A stretch of 56,992 nucleotides of DNA from Spirulina sp. SIO3F2 (GTDB taxonomy: Bacteria; Cyanobacteriota; Cyanobacteriia; Cyanobacteriales; Spirulinaceae): the NCBI GenBank assembly GCA_010672165.1, contig JAAHHN010000015.1, forward strand, positions 1 through 56,992, written 5' to 3'. The notes under the pieces are model-generated. The model had not been told where the DNA came from. It saw only the letters and a program-made list of their open reading frames with translations, and ran no database searches. The position numbers and the translations under genes are program-made. Shown in pieces: positions 25,319 to 33,421 of the stretch. The first letter of the stretch is position 1; each line of letters begins with the position of its first letter.

Positions 25319-25849
25319 CTACCCCTCCTCTAATCGCACATCGATAATACTGCCCTTGAAGTTATAGGTGTTGCCATCAATTTCAATTCCTGTTCCTATC
25401 TTCATTTGGCTTTGTTTAATAACTGGGCCAGCATCCGTGATTTGGGCTTTGCCTGCAAGGGTAATGAGGATATCTGTGCTTAATCCTTCAACCATTCGTG
25501 GCTCTGGCACCGCTTTGACGGTTCCGTCCGGTTGCGGAACCAAGACCTGGCGTTCCAAAATTTTTACGGCAGTGATGTCTAGGGAGCCACTGGGCTGGTT
25601 ACGCACAATCACATCCGTTTGCTCATTGGCTTTGAATTCTGCAAGGAGTGTATCGGGCTCGCGTAGGCTCAATCCCCGCACCAATACATCCACCTCAATG
25701 GGTTGGGTATCGCTCACCTGAGCGATCGAGCCAGATGTACCTGGAAAAAAGAAGATGCCGATGACGACGAGGACAAGAACTAATGCAGCTCCCACATCCA
25801 GAAGACTAAGTTTGCCAAAGAGTCGCCCTTTTGAATCCAGAATTGTCAT
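25319..25849 (-). CDS. DUF4330 family membrane-anchored protein
   Basis: The product has 176 residues. It begins MTILDSKGRLFGKLSLLDVGAA, the usual start of DUF4330 proteins, then a membrane helix (about 20-38) and a soluble beta-rich domain with VDVLVRGLSLREPDTLL and EIDGNTYNFKGSIIDVRL. The family is widespread in cyanobacteria with no established function. The ATG at 25849 is chosen from the conserved N-terminus. It is convergent with the protease-like gene (12 bp apart) and divergent from the PotD-like gene. Confidence 0.8.
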   Translation of the reverse strand: MTILDSKGRLFGKLSLLDVGAALVLVLVVIGIFFFPGTSGSIAQVSDTQPIEVDVLVRGLSLREPDTLLAEFKANEQTDVIVRNQPSGSLDITAVKILERQVLVPQPDGTVKAVPEPRMVEGLSTDILITLAGKAQITDAGPVIKQSQMKIGTGIEIDGNTYNFKGSIIDVRLEEG

Positions 25850-25957
25850 GAGATCAAAGCTTTGCAAGCAGAACAGCTTTGATTGTACTGTGCAAGGGTT
25901 CAGCCTTACGGGAAGTTTAAAGGTTTTGGTGTTGGAAGATTTGGATTAGGACACATT

Positions 25958-27127
25958 ATGCTCAATCGTCGTTCTTTTTTGCAGGCTGGGGGGGCGATCG
26001 CTCTCTCCACACTGACCACCAGTTGTCGAGGCGGCTCAGCCGAAACGACCCAGATCTACCTGCTCGATCGCACGCTGCCTCTAGCCCTCGTTCGAGAATT
26101 TCGCAACCAAAGGGGGATCAGCCCCAACTTTCGCCGTGAAACAAGCCTGAAGGCTATTGCAGAACTTCTGGAGCAATGGCGTAGCGACAAAAAAATGACC
26201 AATCGCTGGTCTTGGGTACCGATTATCGGCCGCAAAGCCAAGCCCCGTGGCCATCTTGTGAGTTTGGGGGATGCTTGGTTGAGTGAGGCCATTCGTGAAC
26301 GTTGGCTTCAGCCGATTGAGACTGAAATGTTAACCCAATGGCCACAACTGCCAACCCGTTGGCAAAACTTGATGCGGCGCAACAACCAAGGGCAGCTTGA
26401 TCCCAACGGACCGGTGTGGGGCGCACCCTACCGCTGGGGGTTGACGCTTATCGTTTACAATCAACAGGTTTTCCAAGAGTTGGGGCTAGCCCCCCCACAA
26501 GACTGGGCCGATCTCTGGCGACCGGAATTTCAGGGGCGCATTGCGTTAGTGGATCAACCCCGAGAAGTCATTGGCCTGACACTCAAGTCCCTCGGCCAGT
26601 CCTACAATACCTCTGATCTGAAAGCAGTTCCCGACCTAGAGCCCCGTTTACTGACGCTGCAAAAAAATGTTCGCTCCTATAGTTCCCAACATTATCTGCA
26701 ACCCCTGTTGCTCAAAGATGCCTGGATTGCCGTAGGTTGGTCAAACGATATTCTGCCAGCCCTGCGTAACTATGGCCAGCTCCGGGCAGTCGTCCCGAAG
26801 TCTGGAACTGCTCTGTGGGTTGATTTATGGGCGCAGCCTGCGGCGATCGCTGCCTCTCCAATCGCCGCCCAATGGATTGATTTTTGTTGGCAGCCTCACG
26901 CCATCCAGCGGATTTCACGCTTCACCGATGGTCTTTCGCCCTTGCTGGCAGCAGACAATGAAATCCCCTTATCTCAAGACAATATACAAACCCCATTATT
27001 GCAGTCGGGTACGGAGATCTTGACCCGCAGTGAGTTTCTTGAACCCCTGCCAAGCGTAACCCGGAAACAATATGATACAGTGTGGCGCAGAGTGCGTTCT
27101 GCCCTATCCACCCCAACCCCAGAGTAG
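25958..27127 (+). CDS. PotD-like solute-binding lipoprotein
   Basis: The product has 389 residues. The N-terminus NRRSFLQAGGAIALSTLTTSC combines a twin-arginine motif with a lipobox cysteine, so it is probably a Tat-exported lipoprotein. The mature part has the type-2 periplasmic binding fold: GPVWGAPYRWGLTLIVYNQQVF, WADLWRPEFQGRIALVDQPREVIGLTL, and the late IAASPIAAQWIDFCWQP. Related proteins bind polyamines or similar small solutes for ABC importers, but no permease or ATPase gene is adjacent. ATG 25958 is chosen because it gives the signal sequence. Confidence 0.82.
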   Translation: MLNRRSFLQAGGAIALSTLTTSCRGGSAETTQIYLLDRTLPLALVREFRNQRGISPNFRRETSLKAIAELLEQWRSDKKMTNRWSWVPIIGRKAKPRGHLVSLGDAWLSEAIRERWLQPIETEMLTQWPQLPTRWQNLMRRNNQGQLDPNGPVWGAPYRWGLTLIVYNQQVFQELGLAPPQDWADLWRPEFQGRIALVDQPREVIGLTLKSLGQSYNTSDLKAVPDLEPRLLTLQKNVRSYSSQHYLQPLLLKDAWIAVGWSNDILPALRNYGQLRAVVPKSGTALWVDLWAQPAAIAASPIAAQWIDFCWQPHAIQRISRFTDGLSPLLAADNEIPLSQDNIQTPLLQSGTEILTRSEFLEPLPSVTRKQYDTVWRRVRSALSTPTPE

Positions 27128-27132
27128 ATCCT

Positions 27133-28200
27133 ATGGCCCTCATTGACCTAAGAACCGACTTTGCCTTTAAGCGTGTCTTCGGCTCGCCAGACAGCCAGTC
27201 CCTACTCCAAAGTCTGCTCAATGCCTTACTTTACGATGGTGCGAATGAGATTGAAGCCATTACGTTGCAGCAGTCCTACCGAGCCGCTCAAATGCCTGGG
27301 GTCCAACAGGTTCCCCTCACCGTACGTGCCCAGTTAGCGAATCAGAAGAGTTGTATTATTGAAGTTCAACTCTTGAGCCTGCCCACGTTAGGGAAGCGCG
27401 TATTATATAACGCTGCGAAGAGCTATAGTTTTCAGCTCTCCCGGGAAACTAACCAGCGGGAGATTCTGCCGTTGCTTACGCTCAACATTACTGATTTTGA
27501 GATGTTTGAGGGGCAAAGCCATTATGTCTCCCATTTTGCCCTTCGGGAACAAGCCCAGGGGTTTGAGTACCCTAACAATGATCTGAATTTGGTGTTTGTC
27601 GAATTGCCCAAGTTCAATAAACGCAATGAACAGCTTGAAACTGTAGCCGATCAGTGGATTTATTTTATTAAGCATGCCCATCAGATTACGCAACTCCCCT
27701 CGGGTGTAGCTCAAATAGCTGAGTTACAGCAGGCCTATGAGTTGGCCCGCGAAGACCGCTTAAACCGCGAAGAATTTGATATCTTACAGCAGCAACTCTT
27801 CTTTATCGCTGATCAACGCCAATCCCTTTCCTTCGGCCGAGAGGAGGGTTTACAGCAGGGCATTGAAACGGGTAAACAGCAGGGGATTCAAGAAGGGATG
27901 CAACAGGGCCGAGAAGCCGGAATTCGTGAAGGGGTACAACAGGGCCGAGAAGCAGGTTTCCAAGAGGGGATCAAGCAAGGCCAGCAAAAGGGTTTACAAC
28001 AGGGGCGCAGTGAAGGGGTGTATCTGGGGCAACGTGGTATTGTTCTACGATTGTTGGCTCGTCGGTTTGGTAAGCTAGAGCCCACGGTACAAGCCAAGAT
28101 TCAGGAGTTACCGGGCGATCGCCTTGAAGCCCTCGCTGAGGCTGCCTGGGACTTTATTACAGATATTGAATTGAGTGATTGGCTAGATGAACAATTCTGA
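27133..28200 (+). CDS. Rpn-family PD-(D/E)XK nuclease with DUF4351 tail
   Basis: The product has 355 residues. The N-terminus RTDFAFKRVFGSP is the signature of Rpn/PDDEXK_2 recombination-promoting nucleases, and IIEVQLL supplies the E-x-Q pair of the active site. A middle region of about 60 residues is a run of xxxG units (QQGIETGKQQGIQEGMQQG and on), a likely coiled or flexible linker. The last 60 residues (GIVLRLLARRFG to IELSDWL) match DUF4351. Rpn proteins cut DNA, stimulate RecA-independent recombination and are abundant in cyanobacteria. The start is 5 bp after the upstream stop. Confidence 0.88.
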   Translation: MALIDLRTDFAFKRVFGSPDSQSLLQSLLNALLYDGANEIEAITLQQSYRAAQMPGVQQVPLTVRAQLANQKSCIIEVQLLSLPTLGKRVLYNAAKSYSFQLSRETNQREILPLLTLNITDFEMFEGQSHYVSHFALREQAQGFEYPNNDLNLVFVELPKFNKRNEQLETVADQWIYFIKHAHQITQLPSGVAQIAELQQAYELAREDRLNREEFDILQQQLFFIADQRQSLSFGREEGLQQGIETGKQQGIQEGMQQGREAGIREGVQQGREAGFQEGIKQGQQKGLQQGRSEGVYLGQRGIVLRLLARRFGKLEPTVQAKIQELPGDRLEALAEAAWDFITDIELSDWLDEQF

Positions 28201-28360
28201 GCTGCAACATTCAACCTCAAACGAGCCAGTGCTCCCTGCTCAAGCTTCACAACCACCATTACCCGCAAGCGTATCGGCTGCCATCATCAAGGTATTGGTT
28301 ACGCGAGTTCGTGCTGCGCAGACATCCACATCTAGCCCTTCATCTTGAGTTTGGATTATC

Positions 28361-29463
28361 TTGAGCACTGAAGTAGCACAATATGCAGACTTCTCGCAAT
28401 TGCGGTACGCCCAATGTTGGGAAGATGCAGATGTACTTTTACAAGCCTTAAAGATCGAACCCCACCATCATTGTTTAGCGATCGCCTCAGCCGGAGATAA
28501 CACCTTGGCAATGGCGGCTCAGGGGCCTCAAAAGGTGATCGCAGTGGATCTCAACCCTGCTCAAATTGCTTGCTTAGAGTTGCGGGTTGCAGCGTATCGT
28601 CGTCTCACCCATACTCAGTTATTACAATTACTTGGCTCTGAGCCGACGGATTCCCAAACCCGCCAGCAGCTCTACAACCGTTGTCGTTTTCAACTCACGG
28701 CTGCGGCTCAAGCCTTTTGGGACTTACAAACGGATGCGATCGCTCTAGGGTTTGGAGCGGTAGGACGATTTGAGCGATATTTGCAACAGTTTCGGCGTTG
28801 GGTGTTGCCACTAATTCATTCGCCTCAGGTAATTGAGCAGCTTTTAGCACCGCGATCACATTCCGAACGTCAGCAGTTCTATGACCAAGTCTGGTGTAAT
28901 TGGCGCTGGCGACTCCTGTTTCAGTTTTTTTTTCAGCAGCTTGGCAAGGTCGCCTTGGCCGTGATCCCAGCTTTTTACGTTACGCTCCCAACGAGATTAG
29001 CAAACTATTGCTGCAACGCACAGCTAAAGCACTCACTCAACAAAATCCTGCCACTAATCCCTATCTGCAATGGATTGTGACGGGTTATCACCCCAGAAAT
29101 CGTCCCTATGCCCTCCGAGCAGAAAATTTCGCTGCCATTCGCGCCAATCTGGATTGTCTGGAATGGCATTGCTGTAGTTTGGAATCATTTCTCACCCAAG
29201 CTCAGAGCCAAGTTTTCGATCGCTACAACTTGAGCAATATTTTTGAATATATGTCTCCAGCGGCTTATCAAGCGGTGTTGGGGCAAATCTGCGATCGCAG
29301 TTGTTCTGGCACACGATTGGTCTATTGGAACCTGTTTGCCCACCGTCAGCACCCCAGCGCATTGGCCGAGCGGTTGCGATCGTGCTCTGAACTCCAAACA
29401 CAACTGAATGAACAAGACCAAGGTTTTTTCTACCAAACCATTGTTGTAGAAGAAGTCAGCTAA
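28361..29463 (+). pseudogene. DUF3419/BtaA-like aminocarboxypropyl transferase, frameshifted
   Basis: Two overlapping frames together give one DUF3419 protein. The first (from TTG 28361) has RYAQCWEDADVLLQAL, the SAM-binding IASAGDNTLAMA and IAVDLNPAQIACLEL; the second resumes with WQGRLGRDPSFLRY and runs to 29463. The switch is at a run of nine T (28925-28933). Ten T would restore a continuous reading. BtaA moves the 3-amino-3-carboxypropyl group of SAM to diacylglycerol in betaine-lipid synthesis, but no BtaB domain follows. It may be a true mutation, a homopolymer sequencing error, or slippage-dependent expression. The 3' end overlaps the convergent kinase gene by 8 bp. Confidence 0.78.
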
Positions 29464-30574
29464 TCAAACCTGCCATCACCGTCTCGTTCGGCAAATTAAT
29501 ATAGAACGTTGTACCTTTGCCTGGTTCAGTTTCAAAGTGAATTCGGCCTTTATGAGCATCAATGATAGATTTGGCGATCGCGGTTCCCAGCCCCGTCCCT
29601 CGCTTCTTGCCGTGGGTTACAAAGGCCTCAAAGAAATTCTCCTGGATATGTTCAGGGATACCCGGCCCATTGTCTTGAATCGCAATCTGAACTTCATGGG
29701 ACGCTTGGGTCACCACCAGATGAATCTCACCACCCTGACCCTGCATCGCTTCCACCGCATTGACCACTAAATTCTGAAATACCCGCATCAGCTTATATTC
29801 ATCCGCCAATAGCATCAGGCTGGGTGGGCAATCAATGATCAGTGCCACCTTCGACTGCTGGAGATAAATCCGATTGAGTCGCTCAAAGCGGATCAATACT
29901 TTCGCAAGATTAATTGTGTTCCAATTTAAGTTGGAGCCACCCCGTGCAAAATCCAGCAATTCTTCTGCCATTGCGGTCATACGAGTGGCTTGCTCTTGAA
30001 TGAGCTCACACCATTCCATCGTGTCCTCATCATCGGCATACATTTCCCGTAACATACTCCCCGAAAGGTGAATACTGCTGAGGGGACTTTTGAAGTCATG
30101 GATGATGGTGTTCATCATCTCGCCGAGGAGTACCATCTTCTGTTTATGGGCGACCTGCTTGACATATTCGTCCGTGGTAATTCGCAGGCGTTGCACAATG
30201 AAATGGAACAGCTGCAACACTGACTCCCCCTTAGCATTGTTGAGGAGTTCCATCAACACGTTGCGAGGAATGCGAGCTAAGGTTGCGCCCTCATGCACGA
30301 CGGCTTGAGCGCTCCGGGGTTGGCCATCCAAAATACCAAACTCACCAAAGAAATCGTTGGTTTTTGCCTGGCCCACCACTTGGTAATGCCCTTGGGCTGT
30401 GGGCTTACGGAAGAAGACTTCGCCATCAAGAATCAGATAGAGGAAGTCTGGCACTTCTCCTTCTTCAAAGATGACCGCATCATCGGCAAAGGTCTCAATA
30501 ACTGCTTGTTGTGACAGTTGCATCGCTTGCTCTGCATCGAAGAGAGCAATGAACTGGTGCTCATGAATGTCCAT
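29456..30574 (-). CDS. Sensor histidine kinase with N-terminal cyclic-nucleotide-binding domain
   Basis: The product has 372 residues and is soluble. A cNMP-binding domain covers about 10-130 (FEEGEVPDFLYLILDGEVFF, then FFGEFGILDGQPRSAQAVV). The HisKA helix carries His159 in IIHDFKSPLSSIHLSG. The HATPase domain has the N box (VFQNLVVNAVEAM), G1 (DNGPGIP) and G2 (GTGLGTAIAKS), all intact. No response regulator is adjacent, so the partner is unknown. It probably adjusts kinase activity to cAMP or cGMP. It is divergent from the sugar kinase gene at 30664. Confidence 0.92.
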   Translation of the reverse strand: MDIHEHQFIALFDAEQAMQLSQQAVIETFADDAVIFEEGEVPDFLYLILDGEVFFRKPTAQGHYQVVGQAKTNDFFGEFGILDGQPRSAQAVVHEGATLARIPRNVLMELLNNAKGESVLQLFHFIVQRLRITTDEYVKQVAHKQKMVLLGEMMNTIIHDFKSPLSSIHLSGSMLREMYADDEDTMEWCELIQEQATRMTAMAEELLDFARGGSNLNWNTINLAKVLIRFERLNRIYLQQSKVALIIDCPPSLMLLADEYKLMRVFQNLVVNAVEAMQGQGGEIHLVVTQASHEVQIAIQDNGPGIPEHIQENFFEAFVTHGKKRGTGLGTAIAKSIIDAHKGRIHFETEPGKGTTFYINLPNETVMAGLIS

Positions 30575-30663
30575 AGAACGTTGCCGACATGGTTGAGATG
30601 CAGCGTGGTTTAATCATATCCTAGCTGGGTTAGCATCAAGCGCCTCCCACCCCCCTTACCAAC

Positions 30664-31911
30664 ATGAATTTTTACATTGGCTTGGATTTTGGTACCTCTG
30701 GTGCAAGGGCCACGGTGATTGATGACGCCTGTTTGATTGTTTCAGAGGGACAAGTTGCCTTTCCGGACATTGCGGATTGGACAATGGTTTGGCCGGAGGC
30801 GTTGAATAGTCTGTTGAATGGAATTCCACTCTTATTACGGCAGCACACCCGTCGGATTGCCATCAATGGCACTTCTTCTACTGTACTGCTCTGTGAGGAA
30901 GATGGGGGGCCAGTTGTTGCGCCGTTGCTCTATAACGATACGCGAGGACGATCTGCCTTAAGCGAAGTTGAGGCGATCGCGCCCCCTGAGCATGTGGTGC
31001 GCAGTGCCACCTCTAGTCTCACGAAGCTCTTGTGGTGGCAGCAGCAGCGACGGACGCAATATGCCCACGTGCTGCTGCACCAGGCTGATTGGTTGGGTTT
31101 TTTGCTGCATGGTCAAATTGGCATGACGGATTATCATAATGCGCTGAAATTGGGCTATGACGTGGAACAGCTCGAATACCCAGACTGGCTTATGTCCCTT
31201 GATTGTTCCCCACTTTTACCTCGGGTTGTGCCCCCTGGAACCCCAGTGGGAACGGTAACTTCCAGTAGTTGCGATCGCTTTGGCCTACCAGCCGATTGTG
31301 TGGTTTGTGCAGGCACGACCGATAGTATCGCGGCGTTTATTGCCAGTGGCGCTAGTCAACCTGGTCAAGCCGTCACCTCCCTCGGCTCAACACTGGTGCT
31401 CAAACTCTTGAGCCAAACCCCGGTTAATGAAAGTCAATCGGGGGTCTATAGCCATCGTTACGGTAATCTGTGGCTCACAGGCGGCGCATCTAATACGGGC
31501 GGGGCAGTGCTCAAGCAATTCTTTTCTGCTGAGGAGTTAATCGCTTTGAGTGGGCAAATTGATCCCAGCCAAGACAGCGGTCTGGACTATTATCCACTGT
31601 CCCAGCCAGGAGAACGTTTCCCAATCAATGAGCCCAATCTTGAACCCTGCCTAGAACCGCGTCCGTCTGAAGCTCAGAACTTTTTGCATGGCCTTTTGGA
31701 AAGTATGGCCCGCATTGAACGCCAAGGTTATGAACGGCTTGTAATGTTGGGTGCAACACCTGTAGGAACAGTTTGTACCGCAGGTGGTGGGGCAAAAAAC
31801 AAAACCTGGCAGCAAATCCGTCAGCGCATCTTACAAGTTCCTGTGTTGGCATCTCCCCAAACTGAAGCGGCGTTTGGAACAGCGATGCTGGCGAAGAAGC
31901 AAGGTGTGTGA
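30664..31911 (+). CDS. FGGY-family sugar kinase, D-ribulose kinase-like
   Basis: The product has 415 residues. Family features: YIGLDFGTSGARATVID (phosphate 1), INGTSSTVLLC, CAGTTDSIAAFIASGA, SLGSTLVLKLL, and the adenosine loop GGGAKNKTWQQIRQ. The length and the SGARATVID start match the short cyanobacterial and plant XK-1-type enzymes shown to phosphorylate D-ribulose, better than xylulokinases of about 490 residues. It would form D-ribulose 5-phosphate for the pentose phosphate network. There is no operon partner. Confidence 0.85.
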   Translation: MNFYIGLDFGTSGARATVIDDACLIVSEGQVAFPDIADWTMVWPEALNSLLNGIPLLLRQHTRRIAINGTSSTVLLCEEDGGPVVAPLLYNDTRGRSALSEVEAIAPPEHVVRSATSSLTKLLWWQQQRRTQYAHVLLHQADWLGFLLHGQIGMTDYHNALKLGYDVEQLEYPDWLMSLDCSPLLPRVVPPGTPVGTVTSSSCDRFGLPADCVVCAGTTDSIAAFIASGASQPGQAVTSLGSTLVLKLLSQTPVNESQSGVYSHRYGNLWLTGGASNTGGAVLKQFFSAEELIALSGQIDPSQDSGLDYYPLSQPGERFPINEPNLEPCLEPRPSEAQNFLHGLLESMARIERQGYERLVMLGATPVGTVCTAGGGAKNKTWQQIRQRILQVPVLASPQTEAAFGTAMLAKKQGV

Positions 31912-31996
31912 GTTTAGAGTTCAGAGTTAAAGGTTCAAAATCGGTCAATACATGGGTCTAGCAAATTCGAATCGAAATTGCCCAAGGAATAGCCTA

Positions 31997-32099
31997 GTGC
32001 TCTGTCAGCTCTAATTTTGTGTGTTATCTATCGATAGCACTATTGCCGAGTAAGTGATGTGGAAACGAACAACTCACAGTTTTAAGCTTGACGCTGCAC
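31997..32099. repeat. Miniature element B, 103 bp
   Basis: TA at 31995-31996 and 32100-32101. It is an inverted copy of 33257-33359, with only two differences by my alignment. Ends are GTGCTCTGTCAGC and, on the minus strand, GTGCAGCGTCAAGC. It shares its right TA with element C. Confidence 0.85.
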
Positions 32100-32101
32100 T
32101 A

Positions 32102-32199
32102 GTAACGCGAGGCGGAGTTCAGAGTTCAGAGTTCAAAGTGCTTGTACAACAGTCATTCTGTAAATTTTGAATGGATGGCTTATTTCTGCCGTTCTGTAC
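32102..32199. repeat. Miniature element C, 98 bp, abutting element B
   Basis: TA at 32100-32101 (shared with element B) and 32200-32201. It is an inverted near-copy of 20917-21021, lacking one 7-bp internal unit. It was probably inserted at the TA bordering element B, or the reverse. Confidence 0.82.
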
Positions 32200-32263
32200 T
32201 AGGAATTGTCTCAAGTAAAACGCTTTGTTGCGTTTTTGAATTTTGAATTTTGGACTTTGAGTC

Positions 32264-32440
32264 TCAGACAAGTTCCAAAATGCCGTGACGCACGCCATAA
32301 AGCATTCGCTTGGCTAAGGCAACATCGTGATCACTGAGTTTTTGGCTGCCTAACATTTTGGCGATCGTCTCGTGCTGTTCTCGAGAGATAGAAAAAGTGG
32401 AGAGGGCTTGGGTGGCAGTCTCAATGATGAAAGCGTTCAT
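32264..32440 (-). CDS. 58-residue protein, tandem paralog 1
   Basis: This small gene encodes a 58-residue protein with MNAFIIETATQALSTFSIS at the start and AKRMLYGVRHGILELV at the end. It is closely similar along its whole length to the product of 32666-32842, which is strong evidence that both are real. The pattern suggests two amphipathic helices without a membrane segment. I do not recognise the family. A palindrome and a CRP-like site lie upstream at 32536-32598, matching those upstream of the paralog. Regulation by a CRP-family protein is therefore likely. Confidence 0.75.
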   Translation of the reverse strand: MNAFIIETATQALSTFSISREQHETIAKMLGSQKLSDHDVALAKRMLYGVRHGILELV

Positions 32441-32535
32441 GGCTCTGGCCTTGCGTGATGCGTATAACAGTCTGATTGCAATACTTAATAGTTTTGCTGA
32501 TTTTTACCAACTTTCCCGTGATGGGGCCAGATCAA

Positions 32536-32598
32536 CTCCGTGATTTTACGGAGAAATTTATGCGATAAAGATCAATACTACTCCGTGATACGGATCAC
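32536..32598. promoter_or_regulatory. Palindrome plus CRP-like site upstream of paralog 1
   Basis: CTCCGT-GATTTT-ACGGAG at 32536-32553 is a perfect inverted repeat. GTGATACGGATCAC at 32585-32598 fits the GTGA-N6-TCAC core of CRP/SyCRP1 sites. The two sites begin 49 bp apart, exactly as in the second copy at 32922-32984. Confidence 0.6.
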
Positions 32599-32665
32599 AG
32601 ACTTCTGAGTGTTCCAGGAAAAGATGTCTAATTGCCGAATTCCGACTTCTTAATTCCGACTTCTC

Positions 32666-32842
32666 TTAAACCAGCTCCAAAATGCCGTGGCGCACACCAT
32701 AGAGCATCCGCTTTGCTAAGGTTTGGTCACTGTCGTTAAGGCAATGGCTACCCAGCAGTTGCGAGATCATCTCGTGCTGTTCTTGGGAGATAGAAAAAGT
32801 GGAGAGGGCTTGGGTTGCGGTTTCAGTGATGAAGACGTTCAT
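32666..32842 (-). CDS. 58-residue protein, tandem paralog 2
   Basis: This is the second copy of the tandem pair, also 58 residues (MNVFITETATQALSTFSIS... to GVRHGILELV). ATG 32842 is chosen because it aligns exactly with the start of paralog 1; an upstream in-frame extension of 15 residues is not conserved. The centre differs most (EMISQLLGSHCLNDSDQT against ETIAKMLGSQKLSDHDVA), and the ends are almost identical. It has its own copy of the palindrome and CRP-like site, so the whole gene plus control region was duplicated. Confidence 0.78.
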   Translation of the reverse strand: MNVFITETATQALSTFSISQEQHEMISQLLGSHCLNDSDQTLAKRMLYGVRHGILELV

Positions 32843-32921
32843 TTTTGGGCTCAGTGCTCTGGGTTCGACAATTACAGTGTCACCCAATAGCCAAGGATTT
32901 TCTGTGATGGGATAAGAATGA

Positions 32922-32984
32922 CCCCGTGATTCTACGGAGCTTTTAGAGCAATCATCGTCAGACCACTGTGGTGATGGGGATCAC
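32922..32984. promoter_or_regulatory. Palindrome plus CRP-like site upstream of paralog 2
   Basis: CCCCGT-GATTCT-ACGGAG at 32922-32939 (one mismatch in the arms) and GTGATGGGGATCAC at 32971-32984, again GTGA-N6-TCAC. Their starts are 49 bp apart, as in the first copy. Confidence 0.6.
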
Positions 32985-33023
32985 GATATCGATATACATC
33001 TTCAATCCTGTCATCTGGGCTTA

Positions 33024-33149
33024 GGGCGTGTCATCCATTAACACCAGAAGCCTGATGAGACAAGGGGTAGAGCACCCAAACCAAATAATAGAGAAAGGGG
33101 TTGTAAGCCAGTCTCTGTAAGCGTTGGAAGTCTACCTGATGGCAGCCCC
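33024..33149. repeat. Miniature element A, 126 bp, first of three abutting elements
   Basis: TA at 33022-33023 and 33150-33151. It has the same length and ends as the copy at 18532-18657 (GGGCGTGTCATCCATTA on the left, CAGCCCC on the right). It shares its right TA with the next element. Confidence 0.82.
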
Positions 33150-33151
33150 TA

Positions 33152-33254
33152 GTGCAGTGTCAACTCTAAGATGTGGGGTAGGTGTTTTCTGAAGCTCTTG
33201 AATAACAAGTCTTTCCAAGGTCAGCAACCCCTCTTTTTAATTGAGACGCTGCAC
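33152..33254. repeat. Miniature element B-prime, 103 bp
   Basis: TA at 33150-33151 and 33255-33256. Ends are GTGCAGTGTCAACTCTAA and, on the minus strand, GTGCAGCGTCTCAATTAA. The length equals element B but the interior differs, so it is a diverged member of the same group. Confidence 0.72.
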
Positions 33255-33256
33255 TA

Positions 33257-33359
33257 GTGCAGCGTCAAGCTTAAAACTGTGAGTTGTTCGTTTCCACATC
33301 ACTTACTCGGCAATAATGCTATCGATAGATAACACACAAAATTAGAGCTGACAGAACAC
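33257..33359. repeat. Miniature element B, 103 bp, inverted copy of 31997-32099
   Basis: TA at 33255-33256 and 33360-33361. It differs from the reverse complement of 31997-32099 at only two positions by my reading. The pair brackets the two 58-residue protein genes. Confidence 0.85.
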
Positions 33360-33421
33360 TAGTCCAAAACATCTCGAACCGAATCACTATATTTGCCAAA
33401 CGTATCCGATAGTGCATCAGC

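Noticed and set aside
28187-28348. 53-codon plus-strand frame between the Rpn and BtaA-like genes
   Set aside because: It overlaps the Rpn stop, is low in complexity (Ser, Pro, Ala) and shows no motif. It is more likely non-coding leader.
31911-31960. GAGTTCA-type heptad stretch after the sugar kinase gene as another element C copy
   Set aside because: Only the low-complexity heptads match; neither terminal repeat nor TA border is present.
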